DNA of 17,068 nt from Deltaproteobacteria bacterium (GTDB taxonomy: Bacteria; Myxococcota_A; UBA796; UBA2385), in the NCBI GenBank assembly GCA_016845285.1, contig JAERSX010000158.1:1-17068 (forward strand), in the 5' to 3' direction. Under the pieces are notes generated by a model. The model made no database searches and had not been told where the DNA came from. It worked only from the letters and a program-made list of their open reading frames with translations. Both the position numbers and the translations under genes were made by a program. Shown one piece after another: positions 1-7,160 of this stretch; within the stretch, counting starts at the first letter, position 1; every line of letters begins with the position of its first letter.

Positions 1-211
1 CACCAGCCACGGTCGACACCAGCAACCACGGCCCGGAGATGGGCACGTGCTCGTCGATGTCGGCTCGGTTGCCCAGGGGGACCGTGCGGACCTCGAGGGA
101 GTCCGAGCGTGCCATGTTCACGGCTTCGGGTGCGGAGAGCGGGGCCCCCCACGCGACAGGCCCCACTCCCATGAGGAGCAGGGCCAAGCAGATCAGGCGG
201 GCGAACAGCAC
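1..211 (-). CDS. Exported protein of unknown function, N-terminal part only (cut by window edge)
   Basis: Reading leftward from a GTG at 211-209, 70 codons are open to the window edge. The start is preceded by a purine-rich GAGAGG that could serve as ribosome binding site. Residues 1-23 look like a signal peptide: a hydrophobic core (LICLALLLMGVG), then A-W-G-A before PLSAP. The first gene of the transcript ends 22 bp upstream in metalloprotease, so this is the third gene of a minus-strand operon. The visible mature part ends in LGNRADIDEHVPISGPWLLV, which loosely recalls the first strand-helix-strand of a thioredoxin fold just before its active site. That is a guess, because the decisive residues lie outside the window. 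An internal ATG at codon 14 is a less likely start since it would remove the signal core. Confidence 0.6.
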   Translation of the reverse strand, partial: MLFARLICLALLLMGVGPVAWGAPLSAPEAVNMARSDSLEVRTVPLGNRADIDEHVPISGPWLLVSTVAG

Positions 212-233
212 CCGGACCTCTCGCGAGGGTCTG

Positions 234-1526
234 TCAGACGCTGCGGCGCCGACGGACAGCGGCACCAAGGCCGATGAAGAGGCTTGCAAATCCGGCTCCG
301 ACGGGTGCGGTGACGCAGCCCTCGGACACCTCGGTGACCTCGATGTTCAGCTCGGCTGCGGACACGCCACCCGGACCACCGACATTGAGGACGACTCGGT
401 AGTCTCCCTCTTCGGCGAACTCGATCTTCGGCGACCAGGCCTGAATCTCCTGGACGAGCTCCTCACCCTTGAAGACGTGCCAGGCGATCTGGTCGATGCA
501 GCCGTACACCGAGGTGTCGGTCTGGTTGATCATCTGGTAGGTCAGGCCACTGACACCCTCGTAGGTGAAGAGGCCTCCGAAGCCCTCGCTCGGCTCTGGC
601 TCGCCACAGACGAGCACGAAGGCCTGCTCCCGCTCGGTGTACTCCCAGGTCCCGCACTCTTCTTCCTCACCTTCGATGGCGAGGTTGATGGTGAACTGGC
701 CCTTGTCTTCGTAGGTGTGGCAGGGGCTCTCCTCGTTGGAGGTGTTCCCGTCGCCGAAGTCCCACGTGATGCTGGTGTACTCCTCGGAGCAGTTCAGCTC
801 GAAGCAGATCTCGAGGGGCGCGCCGCCGAAGCGCTCGGAGTCCTCGGTGGCCTCGAACTCACAGAATGGACCGTAGAGGGCGTTGATACCCTCGATGTCG
901 TCGTCCTTGAGCTGGCCCTGGTAGTTGTCGCAGGGGCCTGTCGACCAGTACATGACCGCGTAGCGGTGGTCGAGATCGGGACAGTCGTCGTTCTGCTCAC
1001 AGCTGTGGCCCATGCCCAGCTGGTGACCGATCTCGTGGGTGGTCACGGCCTCGACGCTGTACTCGTTGTTGCACTGGCCGTTGGCGATGTCCTCGGTGGT
1101 CGCCCAGCCGAGGTCGTCGTTGTAGATGATGTCGCCTTCCAGGTACCACTGGTAGGTGTCGCCACCGCGCGTGAAGGCCACGTCGCCCGTGCCGATGGTG
1201 TAGGTCACGGCCAAGGTGCCGCTGCCCACCTGATCATCGGGGTCGTCATAGGCGAAGGTGTTGATGCCCTCGGTGGTCTGGCCCTGGTTGTAGCCCTCGC
1301 GCACGCCGAGGTTGTCGAAGTTGAGGCGCGCGCACGGGGCGTCTACTTCCCAGTTGCTGTACGCCGTCTCGATGACCTCGTGGTGGTAGGGATCTTCGAG
1401 GCTGTCTTCGACGTAGTCGGTGATGTACCACTCGATGGGGAAGTCGTCGCGGTCCCAGACGAGACCGATGTGCTCCCAGGCGTGGGCGTCGCCGCCGGCC
1501 ATGGCGAGAAGCAGAAGCGCGTTCAT
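234..1526 (-). CDS. Secreted matrixin-like zinc metalloprotease with PKD domain and C-terminal anchor
   Basis: 430 residues, predicted to hydrolyse proteins outside the cytoplasm. A short signal sequence (residues 1-16, ending AHA before WEHIG) lacks the usual N-terminal positive charge. The catalytic motif HEIGHQLGMGHS at 164-175 gives the zinc ligands H164, H168, H174 and catalytic E165; VMYW at 191-194 supplies the Met-turn (M192), as in metzincins. A PKD-like beta-sandwich follows, with WDFGDG at 255-260, and a second sandwich-like stretch lies near 315-400. The end has C404, a hydrophobic helix (about 407-424) and RRRR at 425-428, resembling the MYXO-CTERM sorting tail of myxobacterial surface proteins. 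The start is chosen because its ATG overlaps the upstream stop (ATGA), implying translational coupling; the same frame stays open further upstream but without signal-like sequence. The substrate is unknown. Confidence 0.87.
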   Translation of the reverse strand: MNALLLLAMAGGDAHAWEHIGLVWDRDDFPIEWYITDYVEDSLEDPYHHEVIETAYSNWEVDAPCARLNFDNLGVREGYNQGQTTEGINTFAYDDPDDQVGSGTLAVTYTIGTGDVAFTRGGDTYQWYLEGDIIYNDDLGWATTEDIANGQCNNEYSVEAVTTHEIGHQLGMGHSCEQNDDCPDLDHRYAVMYWSTGPCDNYQGQLKDDDIEGINALYGPFCEFEATEDSERFGGAPLEICFELNCSEEYTSITWDFGDGNTSNEESPCHTYEDKGQFTINLAIEGEEEECGTWEYTEREQAFVLVCGEPEPSEGFGGLFTYEGVSGLTYQMINQTDTSVYGCIDQIAWHVFKGEELVQEIQAWSPKIEFAEEGDYRVVLNVGGPGGVSAAELNIEVTEVSEGCVTAPVGAGFASLFIGLGAAVRRRRSV

Positions 1527-2149
1527 CGGGACACCCCCGGGTTCCGAGCTCGGAGTTCGTCGAGGCTGACTCCGGGGATCTCGGCGCCGTCCCAGCCCAG
1601 CTGGGTGAGCTCGTCGATCTCTAGGATCTTGTCGTCGTAGGCGATGCGCTCGCCTTCGGCGGGCAGCGGGTAGAAGCGGTGATCGAAGGTGTCGTTGGGC
1701 GCCGTAGGCGTCTGGAAGGCCACCTTGCTGCGGCTCACCGGGTCCATCTTGAGGGTGAACTTGCCCTGGACCATCCCGACGCAGACGAGCATGCCGGAGT
1801 CGAGCTCTTCCAAGTAGACGAGGACGTCTTCGCCGTGGCTGAAGCTTGCGCTCCCGTGCACCGTGGCGATCTTGCCGGCCCATGCGCCACCGAGCTGGTC
1901 GATGACCACCTCTTCGAGACCGGGCTGGCCCTTGTGGATTTCAGTGACGTCGAGCTGGACGCGGGTCCACAGGCGCCCTTCGGGGCCTCGCTCAGTCCAG
2001 ATCTCGGCGACGGTGCCCCGTACGATCGTGTCGGACGCTGCGACCATCTGGGCCGGCGTCAGCTCGATCATCGAGGTTGCCTGTGCGGGCGAGGACAGCA
2101 CGGCCCCCAAGCCGAGCGCCGCCGCAATCGCGAGTGCGCGCAAGGTCAT
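1523..2149 (-). CDS. Secreted protein of unknown function, partner of the metalloprotease
   Basis: 208 residues. MTLRALAIAAALGLGAVLSS is a clear signal peptide core, with likely cleavage after PAQA (residue 24), so the mature protein is exported. The ATG at 2149 is preceded by CTGGAG about 9 nt upstream. The frame continues upstream to 2278, but that part has no signal character, so this internal start is preferred. The mature sequence is rich in predicted beta strands (DTIVRGTVAEIWTE, WTRVQLDVTEIHKG, GEDVLVYLEEL) and has no catalytic motif I recognise. The stop overlaps the metalloprotease start by 4 bp, so the two are very probably made together. A chaperone, inhibitor or surface partner of the protease is possible, but this is inferred from context only. 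Confidence 0.8.
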   Translation of the reverse strand: MTLRALAIAAALGLGAVLSSPAQATSMIELTPAQMVAASDTIVRGTVAEIWTERGPEGRLWTRVQLDVTEIHKGQPGLEEVVIDQLGGAWAGKIATVHGSASFSHGEDVLVYLEELDSGMLVCVGMVQGKFTLKMDPVSRSKVAFQTPTAPNDTFDHRFYPLPAEGERIAYDDKILEIDELTQLGWDGAEIPGVSLDELRARNPGVSR

Positions 2150-2276
2150 GTTCTCTGCTCCAGGACCCCCTCTCGTCAGAAGGGGTGCGATCCATCGCGG
2201 GTTTATCGGAGGATCTCTCGAAGTTTGCAGGCTCCGCTCCGGGACGGACCCGTCACGTCGACTCATGCCACGGCGC

Positions 2277-2305
2277 AACCTACGCCTTCAGCCCGTCTCC
2301 GTCAA
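2277..2305 (-). promoter_or_regulatory. Candidate promoter for the protease operon
   Basis: On the minus strand TTGACG (2305-2300) is followed after 17 bp by TAGGTT (2282-2277). The -35 matches 5 of 6 consensus bases and the -10 only 3 of 6. It would leave a leader of about 120 nt before the ATG at 2149. This is a pattern match only. Confidence 0.28.
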
Positions 2306-2356
2306 GCTCTCTGGCCCACCCCCAGCGGACTCGCTGCCATGGCCGTGTTCGCGGCC

Positions 2357-2386
2357 TTGACTTTCGGTGCTCGGTCGCCTAACGAT
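2357..2386 (+). promoter_or_regulatory. Candidate promoter for the TonB receptor operon
   Basis: TTGACT (2357-2362, 5 of 6 consensus bases) is followed after 18 bp by AACGAT (2381-2386, 3 of 6). It would give a leader of roughly 110 nt containing the inverted repeat at 2428-2452. The -10 is weak, so confidence is modest. Confidence 0.35.
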
Positions 2387-2427
2387 GCCCTCGCTCAGCC
2401 ACATGCGTGTGCGTGTGGAGGACGCCT

Positions 2428-2452
2428 GTGAACGGGACCGGTTCCCGTGAAC
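2428..2452. repeat. Inverted repeat flanked by GTGAAC direct repeats in receptor leader
   Basis: ACGGGA (2432-2437) and TCCCGT (2443-2448) form a 6-5-6 inverted repeat around CCGGT. Copies of GTGAAC sit at 2428-2433 and 2447-2452, spaced 19 bp apart. It lies about 50 bp upstream of the receptor start and downstream of the candidate promoter. It could be an operator or an mRNA hairpin; the sequence alone cannot separate these from chance. Confidence 0.4.
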
Positions 2453-2490
2453 ACTCCCCATCGGAAGGCGTCCTGGATCGTCTCTCAGAG

Positions 2491-2495
2491 AAGGA
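2491..2495 (+). promoter_or_regulatory. Ribosome binding site that fixes the TonB receptor start
   Basis: AAGGA lies 8 nt upstream of the ATG at 2504. An alternative in-frame GTG at 2447 has no such site and would bury the signal peptide behind 19 extra residues, so the ATG is preferred. Confidence 0.75.
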
Positions 2496-2503
2496 AGGGC
2501 CTG

Positions 2504-5215
2504 ATGCCCCGACTCCCATTCCTGCTTCGTGTGTTCCTCTTGCTGGTGGTGGTGCCTGCTTCGGCATTCGCATCCGTCACAAAGGGAACCCTGAAGGGTC
2601 AGACCATCGATGTCGGGGGTCTCTCGATCCCAGGCGTGCTCATCACCGCGCAGTCAGAGTCCATGATGGGCGTGCGGCAGATGAACACCGACCCCGAAGG
2701 TCGCTTCTACTTCAACGACCTTCCCCCCGGTGAGTACAGCGTCTCCGCCGAGAAGGCTGGCTTCGCGAAGGTCTCCAAGACCAACGTGGTGCTCTCGGTG
2801 GGTCGGGTGTCCAACATCACCATCGAGATGCCGCTGGCCACCGCTCAAGAAGAGATCGTGGTCGAGGAGAAGGGGCCCGCGGTCGACACCGAGTCTGCTC
2901 AGCGCGGCTCGGTGCTCACCAAGGAGTTCCTGGAGCGCATCCCGGCGGGACGTTCCTACCAGTCCGCGGTCCAGATGGCGGCGGGCGTGACCGGTGGTTC
3001 GAACCCGAACATCGGCGGCGCCTCCTACAACGAGAACACCTACCTGCTCGACGGCGTCAACATCACCGACCCCGTCACCGGTACCTTCTCGCTGAACTTC
3101 AACTTCGACGCCATCGAGCAGATCCAGGTCCTCACGACCGCCTTCGACCCCGAGTACGGCTACAACCTCGGCGGTGTGGTGAACGTGCTGACCCAGAGCG
3201 GCGGCAACACCCTCGACTTCGTCACCGGTGTCTACGTCACGAACGGCAACTGGTCGCCTCGCCTCGACGCTCGGTACGCCTCTGATGGCTACGAGCTGGC
3301 CCCCACGGACTTCGACAGCCGCTTCGAGCTGTACCGCGTGGGCATGATGGTCTCCGGTCCGGTGGTTCGCGACAAGGCCTGGTTCCTGGCCAGCTACTCC
3401 ATGGCTCGCAGCCTCATCGCCAACGTCGGTATCGATCTCCCGCGGGACTTCGACGGCCACTACATGCTGGCCAAGCTGACCACTCAGCCCTCGGTCTCCC
3501 ACCGGTTCACGGTGCTCTTCCAGACCGACCCGTCGGCCATCGACAACCTCGATCAGGGCGATCGCTACGTCGAGCCCGAGGCGCAGTACCGGCAGGCCCA
3601 GGGTGGCTACTTCGTGTCGGGTCAGTGGGACTGGTACATCAGCTCCGACATGTACCTGGAGACGAAGGCCAACGTTCAGAAGAGCTTCCTCGAGGTCACG
3701 GGCGTTCCCTGTACGCACAACAAGGAGATCGGGTACCACCCCTGCCAGCCCACCGAGCTCGAGAACAGCCTCGACTTCGTGACCCCTGGTCGGTACGGCA
3801 TCAACAACGCCTTCGACAGCGACAACTTCCCGTACTTCGTCTTCGACGACCGCTGGCGGTTCAACGCGTCGACCAAGTTCAGCTGGAACCAGATCCAGAT
3901 GCTGGGCACCCACGACATCAAGGCGGGTATCGAGGTCGACCGCACCCTCTGGGATCAGCTGTCCGGCTACAACGGAAACCTGCTCTTCTACGATCTGAAC
4001 CAGCTCTCGTACAACCCTGACACGCTCCAGAACTACTACTGGATCGAGGTCACGGCCCCGTACAACTTCATCGCCACGGCGGAGCATGCCGGCGTCTTCA
4101 TCCAGGACGTCTACAAGCCCATCGAGAACCTCACCTTCCGCTACGGTGGTCGCTACGACCGCCAGATCACGCGGAACGACCAGGGCGACGCCATCGTCGA
4201 TGCGCACCTCTGGGGCCCGCGTGTGAGCGTCATCTGGGACCCCTGGGCCAACCAGAAGACCAAGCTCCAGGCGAGCTTCGGTCGGTTCAACGACGGTGGG
4301 CGCCTCGCGGTGGCCAGCTACATGTCCCAGAGCGGCCTCGGCCAGAAGCTGACGCTGGGTGAGTACTTCAGCAACTTCACCAGTGATGTGGCCAACAACT
4401 ACTTCTACGTGCCCAACGAGAACACCAACACGATCATGGACGGCACCATCGCTCCTCGCTCAGACGACTTCGTCGTCGGCTTCGAGCGTGAGGTCATCCA
4501 GGATCTCGTGATCTCGACCTTCTTCGAGGGCAAGTTCACCCGGTACATCTACGCCTGGGATGAGCTCAACCTGGTCTGGGACGAGGATGGCTACAACGTC
4601 CTCGGCTACTCGAACGGCACCGTGGAGAACCTGTACCGGATGCGCACCCCGAGCATCGCTCGGCGCGACTACTACCGCCTCGAGCTCGGCTTCAACAAGC
4701 GGAGCGCGGACCGGTGGGAGACCTTCGGCAACTACTCGTACACGTTCAGCCGCGGCACCGTGCAGAACTCCCCGAGCGCCTTCATGCAGGTGCCCCAGGA
4801 GATCGAGCACTACGTCAACGGCTACCTGCCCACCGACATCCGCCACGACGTGGCCGTCGGTGGTTGGTGGGACATCCCCGATGACCCGTGGACGACCAGC
4901 GTCGGCTTTACGCTGATGCTCGAGAGTGGCTACCCGCTCAGCCGGTACTACGGTACCGCCTACTACGGCGGTGGCTCGCTGCTGAAGGACACCCGCGGCA
5001 GCTACGCACGCACCGAGACTTGGTGGAACCTCAACATCCTGGTCCGCCAGGACATCCCGGTTCGCAAGGGCGCGCTCCGAGCCACGGGTCAGCTCTCCAA
5101 CATCCTCAACAACCGCACTGGTGAGTTCGCCGGAATCACTGGCGACAACCGCTGGATCATCTCCAGCCGGCTTGACCCGATTCAGGTCCAGCTGGGCGGG
5201 GAGTACACGTTCTGA
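2504..5215 (+). CDS. TonB-dependent outer-membrane receptor with carboxypeptidase-regulatory-like N-domain
   Basis: 903 residues. A signal peptide (1-23, cleavage after AFA) leads into a carboxypeptidase-regulatory-like beta-sandwich (about 27-110; DPEGRFYFNDLPPGEYSV near 63-80). EEIVV at 116-120 may be a TonB box. The plug domain spans about 132-238, with YLLDGVNITDP near 180-190 and GGVVNVLTQSGG near 223-234. The rest is an outer-membrane beta-barrel rich in aromatic-alternating strands, ending GGEYTF with the terminal Phe expected of barrel proteins. Length and order match SusC-like/OAR-like receptors. Such receptors import ligands using TonB-ExbBD energy, but nothing visible defines the substrate. 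Two Cys about 13 residues apart (GVPCTHNKEIGYHPCQP) could form a disulfide in a loop. The stop overlaps the next ATG by 1 bp (TGATG), so it is the first gene of a three-gene operon with two lipoproteins. Confidence 0.93.
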   Translation: MPRLPFLLRVFLLLVVVPASAFASVTKGTLKGQTIDVGGLSIPGVLITAQSESMMGVRQMNTDPEGRFYFNDLPPGEYSVSAEKAGFAKVSKTNVVLSVGRVSNITIEMPLATAQEEIVVEEKGPAVDTESAQRGSVLTKEFLERIPAGRSYQSAVQMAAGVTGGSNPNIGGASYNENTYLLDGVNITDPVTGTFSLNFNFDAIEQIQVLTTAFDPEYGYNLGGVVNVLTQSGGNTLDFVTGVYVTNGNWSPRLDARYASDGYELAPTDFDSRFELYRVGMMVSGPVVRDKAWFLASYSMARSLIANVGIDLPRDFDGHYMLAKLTTQPSVSHRFTVLFQTDPSAIDNLDQGDRYVEPEAQYRQAQGGYFVSGQWDWYISSDMYLETKANVQKSFLEVTGVPCTHNKEIGYHPCQPTELENSLDFVTPGRYGINNAFDSDNFPYFVFDDRWRFNASTKFSWNQIQMLGTHDIKAGIEVDRTLWDQLSGYNGNLLFYDLNQLSYNPDTLQNYYWIEVTAPYNFIATAEHAGVFIQDVYKPIENLTFRYGGRYDRQITRNDQGDAIVDAHLWGPRVSVIWDPWANQKTKLQASFGRFNDGGRLAVASYMSQSGLGQKLTLGEYFSNFTSDVANNYFYVPNENTNTIMDGTIAPRSDDFVVGFEREVIQDLVISTFFEGKFTRYIYAWDELNLVWDEDGYNVLGYSNGTVENLYRMRTPSIARRDYYRLELGFNKRSADRWETFGNYSYTFSRGTVQNSPSAFMQVPQEIEHYVNGYLPTDIRHDVAVGGWWDIPDDPWTTSVGFTLMLESGYPLSRYYGTAYYGGGSLLKDTRGSYARTETWWNLNILVRQDIPVRKGALRATGQLSNILNNRTGEFAGITGDNRWIISSRLDPIQVQLGGEYTF

Positions 5216-6081
5216 TGCACACCTCGACGACATACACCCTGCTCGCCAGTGTGGGTCTGCTGCTCGGCGGCTGCGCCTACACCGAAGATGCCCTCAATCA
5301 CTTCGACTTCAACGGCACCGTGCGCATTCCTGTGGAGGCCGTCCAGGTCGAAATGCGGGATGACGACAACGAGACGTGGACCATTGACGACCCTCGGGCG
5401 ATGGGGCCCATCTACATGGGCGTCTTCCCCAGCGTGGTCGACAACCTCTACGACTTCAGCCATCCCGAGATCGGCCCGGTCACGAGCGACGGTCAGTCTG
5501 GCGATGCCTACCCGCTGGGTGGAAACACCGTGGGTCGGTTCGAGTGGGGCTGCTACCAGCAGCTGATCTGCCAGACGGTGACAGGGCGCTACTCCAGCTA
5601 CGACGATGTGCTCGAGTTCTTCCGCGACGAAGTGCGCGATCCCATCCTCGACACGAATGGCCAAGAGGTCACCAGCGGCATCGAGTATCAGGAGCAGTGC
5701 TTCGAGTACAAGTACGCCACGGACGACTACGAGATCGCCTTCATCGACGATGGCCAGCTCGACTTCGCGCTGACATCGGATGGGCAGTACTACGAGGCTG
5801 AGACCTCGATTCCTCATGTGCCGTTCTACGAGGGCATGACCGTGTGGGGTTGGGCGGACATGCCGTCCGAGGGCTTCGGCTTCACCACCTGTAATTCAAG
5901 CATCGGTGAGAGCGTCTACTACTACGAAGAGCAGTACGACGTCGGCTCCAACTTCTCCGATGTACTCAACTTCCCGGGCACCTACATCGACCACGGCGAC
6001 TACGTGGAAAACGAAGGGTATGTGCTCACCTCGACCGAAGACGAGTTCGTGCTCGAGCTGGGGTTCCGCTATGAAGATTGA
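5215..6081 (+). CDS. Acidic lipoprotein coupled to the TonB receptor
   Basis: 288 residues, no family that I recognise. The N-terminus has a hydrophobic core and the lipobox LGGC with the lipidated Cys at position 20, so the protein should be anchored in a membrane by its lipid. The mature protein is strongly acidic, rich in Asp, Glu and Tyr, with only a few cysteines. Motifs noted are FNGTVRIPVEAV soon after the lipobox and IYMGVFPSV near residues 64-72. Its ATG overlaps the receptor stop by 1 bp and its end overlaps the next lipoprotein by 11 bp, so the three are probably translated in a fixed ratio. By position it may be a surface partner of the receptor, as SusD-type lipoproteins are for SusC. 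No sequence similarity to SusD is visible to me, so this analogy is inference. Confidence 0.85.
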   Translation: MHTSTTYTLLASVGLLLGGCAYTEDALNHFDFNGTVRIPVEAVQVEMRDDDNETWTIDDPRAMGPIYMGVFPSVVDNLYDFSHPEIGPVTSDGQSGDAYPLGGNTVGRFEWGCYQQLICQTVTGRYSSYDDVLEFFRDEVRDPILDTNGQEVTSGIEYQEQCFEYKYATDDYEIAFIDDGQLDFALTSDGQYYEAETSIPHVPFYEGMTVWGWADMPSEGFGFTTCNSSIGESVYYYEEQYDVGSNFSDVLNFPGTYIDHGDYVENEGYVLTSTEDEFVLELGFRYED

Positions 6082-7036
6082 ACGCTTCGCGTCGCGCAGC
6101 CAGATCGCCCTGGTGGGCACGGTGCTGTTGGGACTGTCGTCTTGTGATCGGGACGGTCGCGATCTGCTGCCCCCCAACAACGAGGACTACCCGGCTGTCG
6201 AAGAGTACGGCGAGGTACAGATCCTCACCTCCGCGCAGTTCGACGAATTTTCCGCCGCTGATGACCAGGTGGCTTGGTGCGCTGAGGAAGATGACGAGGG
6301 CCGCCCGCGCTGCCTCTTCCCCATGCTGTCGAACCCCGAAGCTGGTGTGACCGGCGGGGCTACCTTCACCTTCGAAGGTACCGGGTCGAGTGTCTGCGTG
6401 CTGGCTGACCCGGAGGCTGTGTTCTGGGGCTTGTCCATCGCACCTTCGGGACGAGTGGATCGGTTCTCCTACCCGGACAACTACAACGACGACGGTGACA
6501 TCGACCTCTTCGGTGGTCTGTCGAGCTACTACACCGGTTCGCCGGGCGTCGAGCTCGGTGACTTCAAGGGCTTCTACACCGACAGCTCCGGCCGAGAGAT
6601 CGAGATCGAGTACGCCGAGTGCACCCAGACTGGCTACCTCGGGCAAGATGACGCCCACGCTGGTCGCGGGACGGTCGAGTACTGCGACATCAACACCGAC
6701 GAGCGCGAGGGTGTGCACTACACCATCGTGGCGCAGACCTTCAGTGTGCCCCTGGATGATGGGCTGCTGAGCTTCGGTGCCATGGTGGTCGAGGGTCGCT
6801 GTAGCCAGAAGGCCATCGACGAGTGCACCGTGCTGGGCGAGAGCCTCGACGAGGACGTCAACGAGCGAAGCTGCTCGAGGGCCCTCGAGCTGGCGCACTG
6901 CAACAACCTGAACCTCGAGTACTGTTGCGCCAATCCGGAGATGTGCGGAGAGCCCGATATCGACGACGATGTCTGTGGTGACTTCGACCGTGACGCCTTC
7001 TGTGGCGAGCACCCCTACGCTTGCTGCGGCGACTGA
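6071..7036 (+). CDS. Cysteine-rich acidic lipoprotein, third gene of the receptor operon
   Basis: 321 residues, unrecognised family. MKIERF plus a hydrophobic stretch leads to the lipobox LSSC with the lipidated Cys at position 25, followed by DRDGRDLL. The ATG at 6071 lies inside the preceding gene (11 bp overlap); the frame is open upstream from 5906, but that part is the out-of-frame shadow of the previous gene. The mature chain is acidic and has 16 further cysteines, 11 of them in the last 78 or so residues (CC pairs in EYCCANPEMCG and at the very end, YACCGD). This suggests a compact disulfide-stabilised or metal-binding C-terminal module outside the cytoplasm. A hairpin terminator follows about 60 bp downstream. 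Function is unknown; partnership with the receptor is inferred from the operon. Confidence 0.83.
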   Translation: MKIERFASRSQIALVGTVLLGLSSCDRDGRDLLPPNNEDYPAVEEYGEVQILTSAQFDEFSAADDQVAWCAEEDDEGRPRCLFPMLSNPEAGVTGGATFTFEGTGSSVCVLADPEAVFWGLSIAPSGRVDRFSYPDNYNDDGDIDLFGGLSSYYTGSPGVELGDFKGFYTDSSGREIEIEYAECTQTGYLGQDDAHAGRGTVEYCDINTDEREGVHYTIVAQTFSVPLDDGLLSFGAMVVEGRCSQKAIDECTVLGESLDEDVNERSCSRALELAHCNNLNLEYCCANPEMCGEPDIDDDVCGDFDRDAFCGEHPYACCGD

Positions 7037-7092
7037 GGGCGGCTCGTCGTCGAGAGCCATCAGCGGCCTCGACCCCTGTGGCCTGACATGAG

Positions 7093-7119
7093 GAGAGGGT
7101 CCCCAGCGGGGGCCCTCTC
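7093..7119. terminator. Hairpin terminator after the receptor-lipoprotein operon
   Basis: GAGAGGGTCCCC and GGGGGCCCTCTC form a 12 bp stem with one wobble pair around a 3-nt loop. It is followed on the plus strand by TGCGTTTGG, a weak T-rich tail. It sits between convergent genes and may work in both directions, though the minus side has no T run. Confidence 0.65.
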
Positions 7120-7139
7120 TGCGTTTGGATACCCGCGCG

Positions 7140-7160
7140 TCAGCCCCTGTCAGGGGGTGA
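7140..7160. repeat. 21-nt imperfect palindrome over the stop codon of the next gene
   Basis: TCA and CCCCTG on the left pair with CAGGGG and TGA on the right around the central T at 7150, with one G/G mismatch. It covers the stop codon (minus strand, 7152-7150) of the secreted protein that follows. It may assist termination or be chance. Confidence 0.35.

Larger units (their letters stand above)
2150..2503. other. Divergent intergenic control region
   Basis: 354 bp without a convincing gene, between the minus-strand protease operon and the plus-strand TonB receptor operon. It holds weak sigma-70-like elements in both directions, a short inverted/direct repeat near the receptor start and the receptor's ribosome binding site, each listed separately. 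Short open frames here have neither a start with a good ribosome binding site nor recognisable products. Confidence 0.7.

Noticed and set aside
39..1640. Long plus-strand open frame opposite the metalloprotease
   Set aside because: Antisense shadow of a gene with clear catalytic motifs; long open frames opposite genes are common at this GC content and its product is repetitive Val/Gly/Asp/Glu-rich sequence with no domain.
2654..4207. Minus-strand frame of 517 codons inside the TonB receptor
   Set aside because: Antisense to a well-supported barrel gene; product is low-complexity Val/Asp/Arg-rich with no recognisable motif.
4460..5233. Minus-strand frame at the end of the receptor gene
   Set aside because: Antisense shadow; no signal, ribosome binding site or motif.
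6026..7060. Minus-strand frame opposite the second lipoprotein
   Set aside because: Antisense to a lipobox gene in an operon; no supporting motif.
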